A stretch of 13,499 bases of DNA from positions 1 through 13,499 of the forward strand of contig JABSRY010000025.1 of assembly GCA_013214985.1 (NCBI GenBank), given 5' to 3'. Source of the stretch: Hyphomicrobiales bacterium. Lineage in GTDB: Bacteria > Pseudomonadota > Alphaproteobacteria > Rhizobiales > OSC116. Positions 1-6,400 of the stretch are shown here, piece after piece (position 1 is the stretch's first letter; each line of letters begins with the position of its first letter). A program made the position numbers and the translations under genes. The notes beneath the pieces were generated by a model. The model saw only the letters and a program-made list of their open reading frames with translations, was not told where the DNA came from and made no database searches.

Positions 1-1143
1 GTCGACCGAGAAGGGTTAGATCCGTTCGGCCTTATGGATGAAATTGCAGATAGTCTAGCACTTGATGTCACACCAATGACTTGGCCAGTTGGCATGGGCA
101 ACCGTCTTGAAGGCATTTATAATTTTGCAAAAGATGAAATGACGCCAATCAACAAGAATGATTTCACATTTTCAGAAAATGTCCCCGCTTCAGAAATGGA
201 GAATTTAATTGAACGTGAAACATATGATCAAGCAATGTTCGAGATGGAACTTGTACGCGATGCCTGCAAGCCATTCGATATGCAATCCTTCCGCGAAGGC
301 CATTTAACCCCGGTATATTTTGGTTCTGCATTAAAGCAAATCGGCGTTACCGATTTATTAGATGCACTAGAGCAATTTGCGCCCTCACCTCAGCCACGGC
401 CAACCGACAAGCGCGTCGTCGTCGCAACCGAAGATAAAGTCAATGCTTTCGTGTTTAAAGTTCAGGCCAATATGGATGCAAACCATAGAGATAGAGTTGC
501 GTTTATTCGCTTAGTTTCTGGTAAATTTAAACGGGGTATGAAGCTTAAACTCTCAACAGGAAAAACCATTAGCGTACAGAATCCTATTCTGTTCTTCGCA
601 CAAGATCGCGAGCTAGTGGATGAAGCCTTCGCAGGCGATATTATCGGCATTCCCAATCATGGTACCATCCGCGTTGGCGATACGTTAAACGAAGGCGAAA
701 ACATAAAGTTCATTGGCCTACCCAACTTCGCACCCGAAATTTTAGAGCGCATCAGACCAACAGACCCAATGAAAGCCAAGCATCTAAAGAAAGCGTTAGA
801 GAGCCTTTCCGAAGAAGGGGTTATTCAATTATTCGCGCCGCATATCGGCGCACATCTAACCGTAGGTGTTGTCGGTCGTCTGCAAATTGAAGTGCTTGCT
901 CAACGTATAAAAGACGAATATAAGATTGACGCTAAATTTGAGGCTTCACCGTTCAGCTCTGCCAAATGGGTCGAGTGCGACGATGAAAAGATGATCGAAA
1001 AATTCATGAGCGATAATCGTCTTAACATGGCGACCGACCGCGATGGTTCAAACGTGTTTTTAGCAAAAAGCGCATGGGAAATGGGTTATGCCGAAGAAAA
1101 ATGGCCCGACATTAAATTCAACTCTATTAAAGAGCGCCACTAA
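1..1143 (+). CDS. prfC: Peptide chain release factor 3 (RF3), 5'-truncated by window edge
   Basis: RF3 is the cytoplasmic translational GTPase that recycles RF1/RF2 from the ribosome after termination. The reading frame is open from base 1 (it begins VDREGLDPFGLMDEIADS), so the ATG at 34 is internal and not the start. About 380 residues are visible; the family is about 530 long, so roughly 150 N-terminal residues with the Walker A and most of the GTPase motifs lie outside the window. What remains is the end of the G domain (TWPVGMGNRLEGIYNF is typical of RF3), the domain II barrel (RDRVAFIRLVSGKFKRGMKL) and the RF3 C-terminal domain, ending normally at KERH. The MTWPVGMG and GVVGRLQIEVL stretches separate it from EF-G. 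It stops 20 bp before the channel gene and may share its transcript. The identification is confident. Confidence 0.95.
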   Translation, partial: VDREGLDPFGLMDEIADSLALDVTPMTWPVGMGNRLEGIYNFAKDEMTPINKNDFTFSENVPASEMENLIERETYDQAMFEMELVRDACKPFDMQSFREGHLTPVYFGSALKQIGVTDLLDALEQFAPSPQPRPTDKRVVVATEDKVNAFVFKVQANMDANHRDRVAFIRLVSGKFKRGMKLKLSTGKTISVQNPILFFAQDRELVDEAFAGDIIGIPNHGTIRVGDTLNEGENIKFIGLPNFAPEILERIRPTDPMKAKHLKKALESLSEEGVIQLFAPHIGAHLTVGVVGRLQIEVLAQRIKDEYKIDAKFEASPFSSAKWVECDDEKMIEKFMSDNRLNMATDRDGSNVFLAKSAWEMGYAEEKWPDIKFNSIKERH

Positions 1144-1163
1144 CTCTAAGTAAAGGGCATAAA

Positions 1164-2300
1164 ATGGATATCGCACTCATAACTGAATATTTTACAGATT
1201 TTTGGCATCAGATAGAAATTGTTTGGGCATATGGTGTTTTTGGCATAAGCCTTTCAACCATCGGCATTACTTTACTCATTTTAGTTTTCTCATATTTAGT
1301 TCGAGATCTTTTTGCACGCTTTATCATCGCCCGCTTAAAGGGCATGGCAAAACGTACTAAAAATAAAGTAGATGATGCGGTAATCGATGCGTTAGATGGC
1401 CCCCTACACCTTTTACCATTTATTTTTGGTATATTTGCTTCTGTAAAATATTTGGCACTAGATGGTAGCACTGGTGAAGTTTTTAACAATATCGTCAGAA
1501 CACTCATCATTGTCGATATTTTCTGGGCATTAAATGTCATATTGGTACCAATTGCCTTAATCTTAAATGACGTTCAAAAGCTGTTCACCAAAGAATTATT
1601 CGATTGGTTGTTTAAAGCATTGCGCATCATCATCATTGCCATGGGCGCTGCAACTATTCTAGAGTTATGGGGCATTAAAGTTGCGCCCATCATAGCAAGT
1701 TTTGGCCTAATTGGTGTTGCAGTCGCTTTAGGCGCACAAGATTTATTCAAAAACCTAATTGCTAGCCTCACCATCATGTCCGAAAAGCGCCTTGCACATG
1801 GCGATTGGGTAAAAATCGAAGGCATTGTCGAAGGCACAGTCGAAAATATTGGGTTCAGATCAACAAAGATTAGACGGTTCGATAAAGCACCGGTATTTGT
1901 GCCCAATAGCGCACTGGCCGATAAAGCCCTAATAAATTTCAGTCAAATGACTAACCGCCGTATTTATTGGAAAATAGGCCTTTTATATAGCAGCACAACT
2001 CCTCAATTAGCACAGGTCAGACAAAAGATTGAAGATTATTTAGTAGAAAATGATGATTTTGTTAAATCGTCTAATTGTTCTCTATTTGTAAGAATAGATA
2101 GCTTTAATCATAGTAGTATAGATTTAATGATATATTGTTTCACCCATACAACTAACTGGGGTAAGTGGTTAGAAATCAAAGAAGATTTTGCATACGAAAT
2201 TAAGAAAATAATAGCCGACGCAGGCACAGATTTTGCTTTTCCAAGCCAAACAATTTATCTAGAAGCCAATGAAACTGCCACTCCTAGCCAATTTGTATAA
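1164..2300 (+). CDS. MscS-family mechanosensitive ion channel
   Basis: This is an inner-membrane channel expected to open under membrane tension and release solutes on hypo-osmotic shock. It has 378 residues, longer than E. coli MscS (286), because of extra N-terminal helices. Hydrophobic segments lie at about 23-47, 82-99, 112-134, 151-170 and 172-206. The last is the pore-lining helix (IIASFGLIGVAVALGAQD), rich in Gly and Ala as in MscS TM3. The beta domain follows at about 210-260, with the hallmark GDWVKIEGIVEGTVENIGFR and the FVPNSAL segment, then the soluble C-terminal alpha/beta domain. The ATG at 1164 is preceded by AAAGGG six bases upstream, which supports this start. It lies 20 bp after prfC, possibly cotranscribed. 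A charged basic loop (MAKRTKNKVDDAV, about 61-73) links the first helices. The family is certain; the gating stimulus and any ion preference are not. Confidence 0.93.
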   Translation: MDIALITEYFTDFWHQIEIVWAYGVFGISLSTIGITLLILVFSYLVRDLFARFIIARLKGMAKRTKNKVDDAVIDALDGPLHLLPFIFGIFASVKYLALDGSTGEVFNNIVRTLIIVDIFWALNVILVPIALILNDVQKLFTKELFDWLFKALRIIIIAMGAATILELWGIKVAPIIASFGLIGVAVALGAQDLFKNLIASLTIMSEKRLAHGDWVKIEGIVEGTVENIGFRSTKIRRFDKAPVFVPNSALADKALINFSQMTNRRIYWKIGLLYSSTTPQLAQVRQKIEDYLVENDDFVKSSNCSLFVRIDSFNHSSIDLMIYCFTHTTNWGKWLEIKEDFAYEIKKIIADAGTDFAFPSQTIYLEANETATPSQFV

Positions 2301-2425
2301 AATAGAAAGTTAATAAAGAGTCCTCAACCACCTTGTTTAAAATTATATATTAACATTAATTTAACCTTCTCGGGCTTAGATATATCTGATAATAACTTAC
2401 TCAAATATCCAGGAAGGACTTCAAA

Positions 2426-2614
2426 ATGGCGGATATTATTGACTTTAAATCTAAAGCTACAACGCATCGAAAAAAAATTGACAGCAATGTTAAAAATAAT
2501 GAGATGGGCGAAATTATTTTATTTTCAGGTGTGCGTTTTGAACATCATGAAAATCTCAATGATGAGACAAAATCAAATAAAGACAGTGTTCTACTGCATA
2601 GTAAAACAAGATAA
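2426..2614 (+). CDS. Small conserved-looking protein of unknown function (62 aa)
   Basis: This hydrophilic 62-residue protein has no signal peptide or membrane segment. It starts MADIIDFKSKA, has a lysine-rich linker, and carries a compact motif GEIILFSGVRFEHHE at about residues 28-42. From memory, many Hyphomicrobiales encode short proteins with a similar ILFFTGVRYER-like motif after an 'IIDF' N-terminus; I could not search for this. The strong Shine-Dalgarno AGGAAGGA at 2411-2418, eight bases before the ATG at 2426, is the best evidence that it is translated. It stands alone after a 125 bp gap and is followed 53 bp later by the lipoprotein gene in the same direction. A 75-codon frame overlapping it from a TTG is a shadow. 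No function can be assigned. Confidence 0.72.
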   Translation: MADIIDFKSKATTHRKKIDSNVKNNEMGEIILFSGVRFEHHENLNDETKSNKDSVLLHSKTR

Positions 2615-2667
2615 ACAAATTTATAGTTGGTGGTGGTGCCAACAAATGTATTTAGATATGGAATGAC

Positions 2668-3390
2668 ATGAAACGAAGCATATGTTTAAAGCTTTTAGCT
2701 ATCGTGTCTAGTAGTATATTACTATTTGGTTGTTCTAGCTCAACAGGCGATTTTGGTCGCTTAAACACCTCAAGTTTAGGGCATATTACCAGCGTACAAG
2801 CAAAGATTATAGACCCAAAAACAGGGATTTATTACAAAAACCCAATTCAATATTCCAAAATCGAACAAAAATTCCGACTTTCTGCGTTTCTTTTAAAACA
2901 AATAGATCATGATATTAGCCTAATTGATAAATTAGCGCTTATCAACAAAACAACCTTTCCAGCAGGCACAACGCCCATCGATGGCAAATCGTTGGTTAAC
3001 GCCTTTAATGCTAAAGGCATCGTGGATATAAAAGATCGATATCAAAATATATCCGTTGATATCCAAACCCGCCAAATTAATCTCATTAAATTTCATAAAC
3101 TGGCGCTTAAAGTAATCGCGCAAGATTCAAAACGCAATATATTAGAAAATTTAGCGACCGATAAAAAACACATCATTGCAATCGATGAAAGAAGAGCCGA
3201 AAATCTAGCTCAAATCCGAGATATCGTATCCTATATGAAAATACTAACCGCTGCTTATAATTATGTCATCGACCATGGTAAAATAGTCGAACCCAATATA
3301 AGCCAAAGAGATATCAGAATAAAACTAAACCAATTTCACAACCATGCTACCAATTTACAAAGCCTGCTAAACCGTTCTCGGTTTAACTAA
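2668..3390 (+). CDS. Uncharacterised lipoprotein (240 aa)
   Basis: The N-terminus MKRSICLKLL, a hydrophobic core, and LLFGC with Cys22 form a lipoprotein signal peptide. Phe at -2 is not the commonest lipobox residue, but Leu at -3 and Gly at -1 fit. After cleavage, the product (about 219 residues) would be lipid-anchored in the envelope. The residues after the Cys (SSSTGDFGRLNTSS) look like a flexible tether. From about residue 65 onward the protein is hydrophilic and probably largely helical, with many Lys, Ile, Asn and Gln, and helices such as IDERRAENLAQIRDIVSYMK near 172-191. I recognise no family, enzyme motif or repeat. The ATG at 2668 has a weak GGA seven bases upstream. Its stop overlaps the stop of the convergent DUF1491 gene. 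Lipoprotein status is fairly sure; the role is unknown. Confidence 0.8.
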   Translation: MKRSICLKLLAIVSSSILLFGCSSSTGDFGRLNTSSLGHITSVQAKIIDPKTGIYYKNPIQYSKIEQKFRLSAFLLKQIDHDISLIDKLALINKTTFPAGTTPIDGKSLVNAFNAKGIVDIKDRYQNISVDIQTRQINLIKFHKLALKVIAQDSKRNILENLATDKKHIIAIDERRAENLAQIRDIVSYMKILTAAYNYVIDHGKIVEPNISQRDIRIKLNQFHNHATNLQSLLNRSRFN

Positions 3391-3788
3391 CGCTTAAAGA
3401 TGCTGTCTGCTGCTAATTTCAGCTTGTCTTCTTGGCGACCTTTTACACCTCCAAACACGCCCATCGGTCTAAATTCCAGGTCTCTATCTTCAACTTCAAG
3501 AATATAAATATCACAATCAAAGTTCATAATTTTATCAAGATAGTTGTTAACCTTATCTTGGCATAAAATATCATCCCCCAAGGGGTATTGCCAAACTCTT
3601 TGTCCATCATCGTTAATAGTTTGCCCTAAAGCGGGTCCAATTAATAAAAAATCTGTATTATTTCTACAAATAATTACATAGATTTGCCCAGCAGTTTCAT
3701 CGCCTTTTTTTATCAAAGCCGCAAACAAACCTAGGCTTTGCGCCCTTTTTACCTCTGCGGCTATAATTATCTCAGTTTTTAAACGCAT
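3387..3788 (-). CDS. DUF1491 family protein
   Basis: This is a cytoplasmic protein of 133 residues, the usual length of DUF1491, a family of unknown function confined largely to alphaproteobacteria. Family-like features are the MRLKTEI start, the basic AEVKRAQSLGLFAALIKKGDETAGQIYV segment at residues 10-38 given here in parts (KRAQSLGLFAALIKKGDE, then AGQIYV), the GPALGQ turn, and the C-terminal IYILEVEDRDLEF. Two tandem ATG codons open the frame at 3791 and 3788. I chose 3788 because TTGGA lies five bases before it and only two before the other, and because the family starts MRLK. It is convergent with the lipoprotein gene (stops interlocked at CTAA) and divergent from DUF5330, with about 117 bp between. 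An additional 20-residue tail follows EFRPMGVFGG. The family call is confident; the function is unknown. Confidence 0.85.
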   Translation of the reverse strand: MRLKTEIIIAAEVKRAQSLGLFAALIKKGDETAGQIYVIICRNNTDFLLIGPALGQTINDDGQRVWQYPLGDDILCQDKVNNYLDKIMNFDCDIYILEVEDRDLEFRPMGVFGGVKGRQEDKLKLAADSIFKR

Positions 3789-3905
3789 CATTTTCCAATA
3801 TAGATAAAATTTTAACTAAATTTGATTCAATTTACACCCATAAAATCAATAAAATCTACAAGTTTCTTTAATAATGTCGTCCTTGGTATGGGTAAGGGAA
3901 TAAAT

Positions 3906-4415
3906 ATGTTACGGCTTATAAAAATCTGCTTTTGGATAGCAGTGGTGGTTATGATTTTGCCAGAAGATCCAGATGAAAATAATCCAGGCAATCGCCTAAC
4001 AAAAGAGAATGCAATGAAAATTGCATCAGCAGGCTTAAAAGATGTAAGCGATTTTTGCGTACGAAACCCAGATGCATGTCAAGCAGGCAAAGAGGTGGTA
4101 GCCGATTTGGGCGAAAAGACAATTCGCACAGCGCGCTCTATATACGAATACCTTAATAAGGATGATGCAAACTCAAATAAAAATACTATCGAAAGTGTTG
4201 GCATTAAAAAAATCGTAATAGAAAATAAAGTGCAAACCATTGCATCAAAAAACACTTCTATTTCAAATATTATTAACAGCGTCAGCATGGAAGATATTAT
4301 TGCCGAAAATTATACTCAGAATATTGAAGATAAAATCAGAGTGGCAAATACCAAAGGCAACACCCTATCGGCATCAGATTTAAGCATAGATTTTTTAGCA
4401 CAAAATATTCAATAA
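3906..4415 (+). CDS. DUF5330 family membrane-anchored protein
   Basis: With the start at 3906 the product is 169 residues. It begins MLRLIKICFWIAVVVMILPED, a single N-terminal hydrophobic helix (signal anchor or uncleaved signal), then a hydrophilic part. The segment VSDFCVRNPDACQAGKEVV (about residues 39-57) contains two cysteines spaced CxxxxxxC and matches the conserved 'C-x-R/N-P-D-A-C' core I associate with DUF5330 of Hyphomicrobiales; the cysteines could form a disulfide outside the cytoplasm. The ATG at 3906 has AAGGGA six bases upstream. A longer frame from TTG at 3822 is disfavoured because it would add a hydrophilic leader before the membrane helix. The last 80 residues are low-complexity, rich in Asn, Ile and Ser. 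It is probably cotranscribed with sufE, 83 bp downstream. The function is unknown. Confidence 0.8.
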   Translation: MLRLIKICFWIAVVVMILPEDPDENNPGNRLTKENAMKIASAGLKDVSDFCVRNPDACQAGKEVVADLGEKTIRTARSIYEYLNKDDANSNKNTIESVGIKKIVIENKVQTIASKNTSISNIINSVSMEDIIAENYTQNIEDKIRVANTKGNTLSASDLSIDFLAQNIQ

Positions 4416-4498
4416 CTAAAACATTAGACGATTTCAATAATTTGATTGAAGTTTATAAATTTCGTGATATTTATATCCTGCAAAACGAAGGATAATTT

Positions 4499-4912
4499 AT
4501 GTCAATTGCAGATAATTTTCAAAATATTAGTGATGATTTTTCATATTTAGATGGCTGGGAAGACAAATATAGATATGTAATTGAACTCGGCCAGGGTCTT
4601 GCCCCACTGGATGCGGTATATAAAGTCGACGCCTATAAAGTAAAAGGTTGTGCTAGCCAAGTTTGGCTTAAAATTTCGGTCGATAGTCAAAATATAATGA
4701 CCATAGTAGGTGATAGCGACGCCCATATAGTCAAAGGCTTAGTGGCGATATTAATTTTATATTATTCAGGCAATCATAAAGATGAAATTAAAAAAAATAG
4801 CGCCACCAAACTCATTGAGCATATTGGCCTTGCAGATCAGCTTACTCCTCAACGTGCAGGCGGCCTATCGGCTATGATAAAGCGCATTCAAATTGCTGCG
4901 GAAGCAGAGTAG
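4499..4912 (+). CDS. sufE: SufE family cysteine desulfuration protein
   Basis: SufE accepts persulfide sulfur from the cysteine desulfurase SufS and passes it to the SufBCD scaffold during Fe-S cluster assembly in the cytoplasm. The 137-residue length is normal. The sulfur-accepting cysteine is visible as Cys51 in YKVKGCASQVWL, the same position as in E. coli SufE. Upstream are the DGWEDKYRYVIELGQGL helix (about 18-34), and downstream the GDSDAHIVKGLVAIL and IGLADQLTPQRAGGLSAM segments typical of the family. AAGGA at 4488-4492, six bases before the ATG, supports the start. No suf operon surrounds it; an isolated sufE next to DUF5330 is an arrangement I associate with Hyphomicrobiales. It runs tail-to-tail with DUF6456, only 2 bp apart. 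Confident. Confidence 0.94.
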   Translation: MSIADNFQNISDDFSYLDGWEDKYRYVIELGQGLAPLDAVYKVDAYKVKGCASQVWLKISVDSQNIMTIVGDSDAHIVKGLVAILILYYSGNHKDEIKKNSATKLIEHIGLADQLTPQRAGGLSAMIKRIQIAAEAE

Positions 4913-4914
4913 TT

Positions 4915-5742
4915 TTATACCATAGAATGTCTAAAATCATCCTTCGCCCAAGATAAATATTTGTTATTTTTCACCTCAGCAGTAGAAATCTTATAATGTT
5001 TCGCCAATTTGTCTAACGCCATTGTTAACAGCAATTTGCCCGATCTAGCAGGCCAGTTCATGGCTTTTTCAGTAGCCTCAAGCCCATTAGCAAATAAACA
5101 TATCTCTACCAATATTGCAGCATACTCTTCTCCAACATAGGCTAGGCTTTCATATAGTTGTTTTCTTGCAATATATACTTGTTCACCAAACGGCTGCTCT
5201 TTTTCACCTGTATAATGATTTTGTGGCACAGACTCTAGTTTATCCCAGTTCATCGTAATATTGGGTTGCAAATTTGCTTTCGAAAACAATTTGAAAAGTT
5301 TTTGCCCCGCTTGAACATGTTGTTCTACCAAATATTTGTTGTTCAAATTTTTCTGACGGTTATATAATTTTAATATTGGTGAATAATCACCCTTTAACTC
5401 TACATATGCTGCATTGGCTTTTTTGCCAATACTCGCGCTAAACATGTCAACATTCTTCATCTCCTCGTTCACATTCAAATCCCAAAAATATATGAACTTA
5501 AGCACCCATTTTTTTCCCTTTTCAGAATAAATATATTTTTCACCGTCTGGTTTTAACCACCCATTCCGCTGCATATATTCTACTAATTCAATATCGAGTT
5601 TTTTTACAAATGTGGTGTTGCCCAATCGTAGTTTATATAAAGCCATTTCATTAAACGGTAGTTGCTTTATATAGTTGGTACTTTTCAGCATCGTCTGCAA
5701 TATAATGCGGCTTTCTCTTTCTAGTTCTTTTTTACAACGCAT
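4915..5742 (-). CDS. DUF6456 domain protein, probable DNA-binding protein
   Basis: The product is 275 residues. The C-terminal half (about 117-251) matches the DUF6456 domain: SPILKLYNRQ at 121-130, QAGQKLFKLF followed by PNITMNW at 144-166, and the signature helix block CLFANGLEATEKAMNWPARS at 215-234 followed by GKLLLTMALDKLAKHY. The N-terminal part has a winged-helix look (LDIELVEYMQRNGWL, then a YIYSEKGKKWV wing near 70-80), which suggests DNA binding. The family has no assigned function to my knowledge. The start at 5742 lies within the end of the upstream DnaA-C-like gene (11 bp overlap), with a weak GAGAAAG about nine bases before it, so translational coupling is likely. About 24 residues extend past the domain (TAEVKNNKYLSWAKDDF). 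The family assignment is good; DNA binding is inference. Confidence 0.83.
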   Translation of the reverse strand: MRCKKELERESRIILQTMLKSTNYIKQLPFNEMALYKLRLGNTTFVKKLDIELVEYMQRNGWLKPDGEKYIYSEKGKKWVLKFIYFWDLNVNEEMKNVDMFSASIGKKANAAYVELKGDYSPILKLYNRQKNLNNKYLVEQHVQAGQKLFKLFSKANLQPNITMNWDKLESVPQNHYTGEKEQPFGEQVYIARKQLYESLAYVGEEYAAILVEICLFANGLEATEKAMNWPARSGKLLLTMALDKLAKHYKISTAEVKNNKYLSWAKDDFRHSMV

Positions 5743-6139
5743 AAATATTACTTTCTCTTCTGCTAATTACAAATTCTTTGATTGTTTTCTCTAATAAATC
5801 TAGCGTTAAATCAAAGCATTCTTCATCCCTTCTGTCCTCTACCAAGCTACAAGCATAGGCAACTGTGGTCCTATCTCGACAAAATATTTTACCCGTTTGG
5901 GTTAAATTTAAGCCACAACATATATGCGTTAAATACATGGCAACTTGCCTTGCAAAAGCAATATGCGCTTGCGATCTAGATTTTGATAATATTTCTCTTG
6001 AGGACACCATAAATACCTTAGATACCATTTCTAAAATAATGGGCTGTATATGCACAAAATGTAATAAATTATCCTCACCACCCCATACCATTTGATAATC
6101 AATATTATTAAAAAACATATCTATTGTTTCGAATTTCAT
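5732..6139 (-). CDS. Stand-alone DnaA domain-IV-like helix-turn-helix protein
   Basis: From the ATG at 6139 the product is 135 residues. Residues about 38-103 resemble the C-terminal DNA-binding domain of the replication initiator DnaA: SKVFMVSSREILSKSRSQ, the ARQVAMYLTH helix at 64-72, and IFCRDRTTVAYACSLVED at 85-102, in which DRTTV matches the DnaA-box recognition signature DHTTV. There is no Walker A or other AAA+ part, so it cannot act as an ATP-dependent initiator. An alternative TTG start at 6148 would add MGG; neither start has a normal Shine-Dalgarno, only a run of six G two bases before the ATG. It is the first gene of a two-gene unit with DUF6456. Proteins of this type next to DUF6456 are, from memory, common in Hyphomicrobiales. 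Target sites and role are unknown. Confidence 0.85.
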   Translation of the reverse strand: MKFETIDMFFNNIDYQMVWGGEDNLLHFVHIQPIILEMVSKVFMVSSREILSKSRSQAHIAFARQVAMYLTHICCGLNLTQTGKIFCRDRTTVAYACSLVEDRRDEECFDLTLDLLEKTIKEFVISRRESNIYAL

Positions 6140-6154
6140 ACCCCCCAATACACT

Positions 6155-6175
6155 AATAAGTTGTATTAACTTATT
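6155..6175. promoter_or_regulatory. Perfect 8-bp dyad (candidate operator)
   Basis: AATAAGTT at 6155-6162 and AACTTATT at 6168-6175 form a perfect inverted repeat around a 5-bp centre (GTATT). The dyad overlaps the predicted -10 element and transcription start of the DnaA-C-like gene, where a dimeric repressor would block initiation. The bound protein is unknown; the gene's own products or the neighbouring MucR are candidates. Confidence 0.45.
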
Positions 6176-6201
6176 TTAAAGAATTTACATATTTGCATCA
6201 A
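6173..6201 (-). promoter_or_regulatory. Predicted sigma-70-type promoter of the DnaA-C-like/DUF6456 unit
   Basis: On the minus strand, TTGATG (-35, bases 6201-6196) is followed after exactly 17 bp by TAAAAT (-10, bases 6178-6173; five of six consensus positions). The start point would fall near 6166, giving a leader of about 27 nt before the ATG at 6139. This is pattern matching only. Confidence 0.5.
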
Positions 6202-6337
6202 TAATTAGGTGCGGGGATAAAAATTTAGTAAAAACATTTGTTTATATGATTTTAAAATTAGATTTTCTAATTAATATTTATTGGTTTAATTTATTTCACA
6301 CAACTTTAAGTATTTGAATTTTATCTAAAGTAGTACA

Positions 6338-6366
6338 TAAAAAAATCCCGCAAGCGAGATTTTTTC
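6338..6366 (-). terminator. Rho-independent terminator of mucR
   Basis: Read on the minus strand, AAAAAATCTCG pairs with CGGGATTTTTT (one G-U wobble) around a CTTG tetraloop and is followed by a T run. It lies about 35 bp after the mucR stop and before the next gene's promoter, so it separates the two transcripts. The A/T flanks could let it work in both directions, but no plus-strand gene reads into it. Confidence 0.8.
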
Positions 6367-6400
6367 GATATATTTCAATTATGTAGTTATTTTTATTGCG

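Noticed and set aside
1208..1906. Two 110-codon minus-strand frames opposite the MscS gene
   Set aside because: They are antisense shadows with no initiation signal; the plus-strand MscS features are unambiguous.
2378..2387. Palindrome AGATATATCT upstream of the 62-residue gene
   Set aside because: A ten-base AT-rich palindrome is expected by chance in this composition, and no promoter pair with correct spacing could be placed around it.
2439..2666. 75-codon frame overlapping the 62-residue gene and ending just before the lipoprotein ATG
   Set aside because: It begins with TTG without its own ribosome binding site, is out of frame with the better supported gene, and its product (WWWCQQ tail) looks like random translation.
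3822..3905. N-terminal extension of DUF5330 from a TTG
   Set aside because: It would put a hydrophilic leader before the membrane helix, and the internal ATG at 3906 has a good AAGGGA at proper spacing.
5782..6095. Plus-strand frames opposite the DnaA-C-like gene
   Set aside because: They are antisense to a recognised gene, overlap each other in different frames, and have no family features.
6291..6300. TTATTTCACA as a possible DnaA box near the DnaA-C-like gene
   Set aside because: It does not match TTATCCACA without an insertion and a mismatch, and no other box-like sequence clusters nearby, so an origin is not supported.
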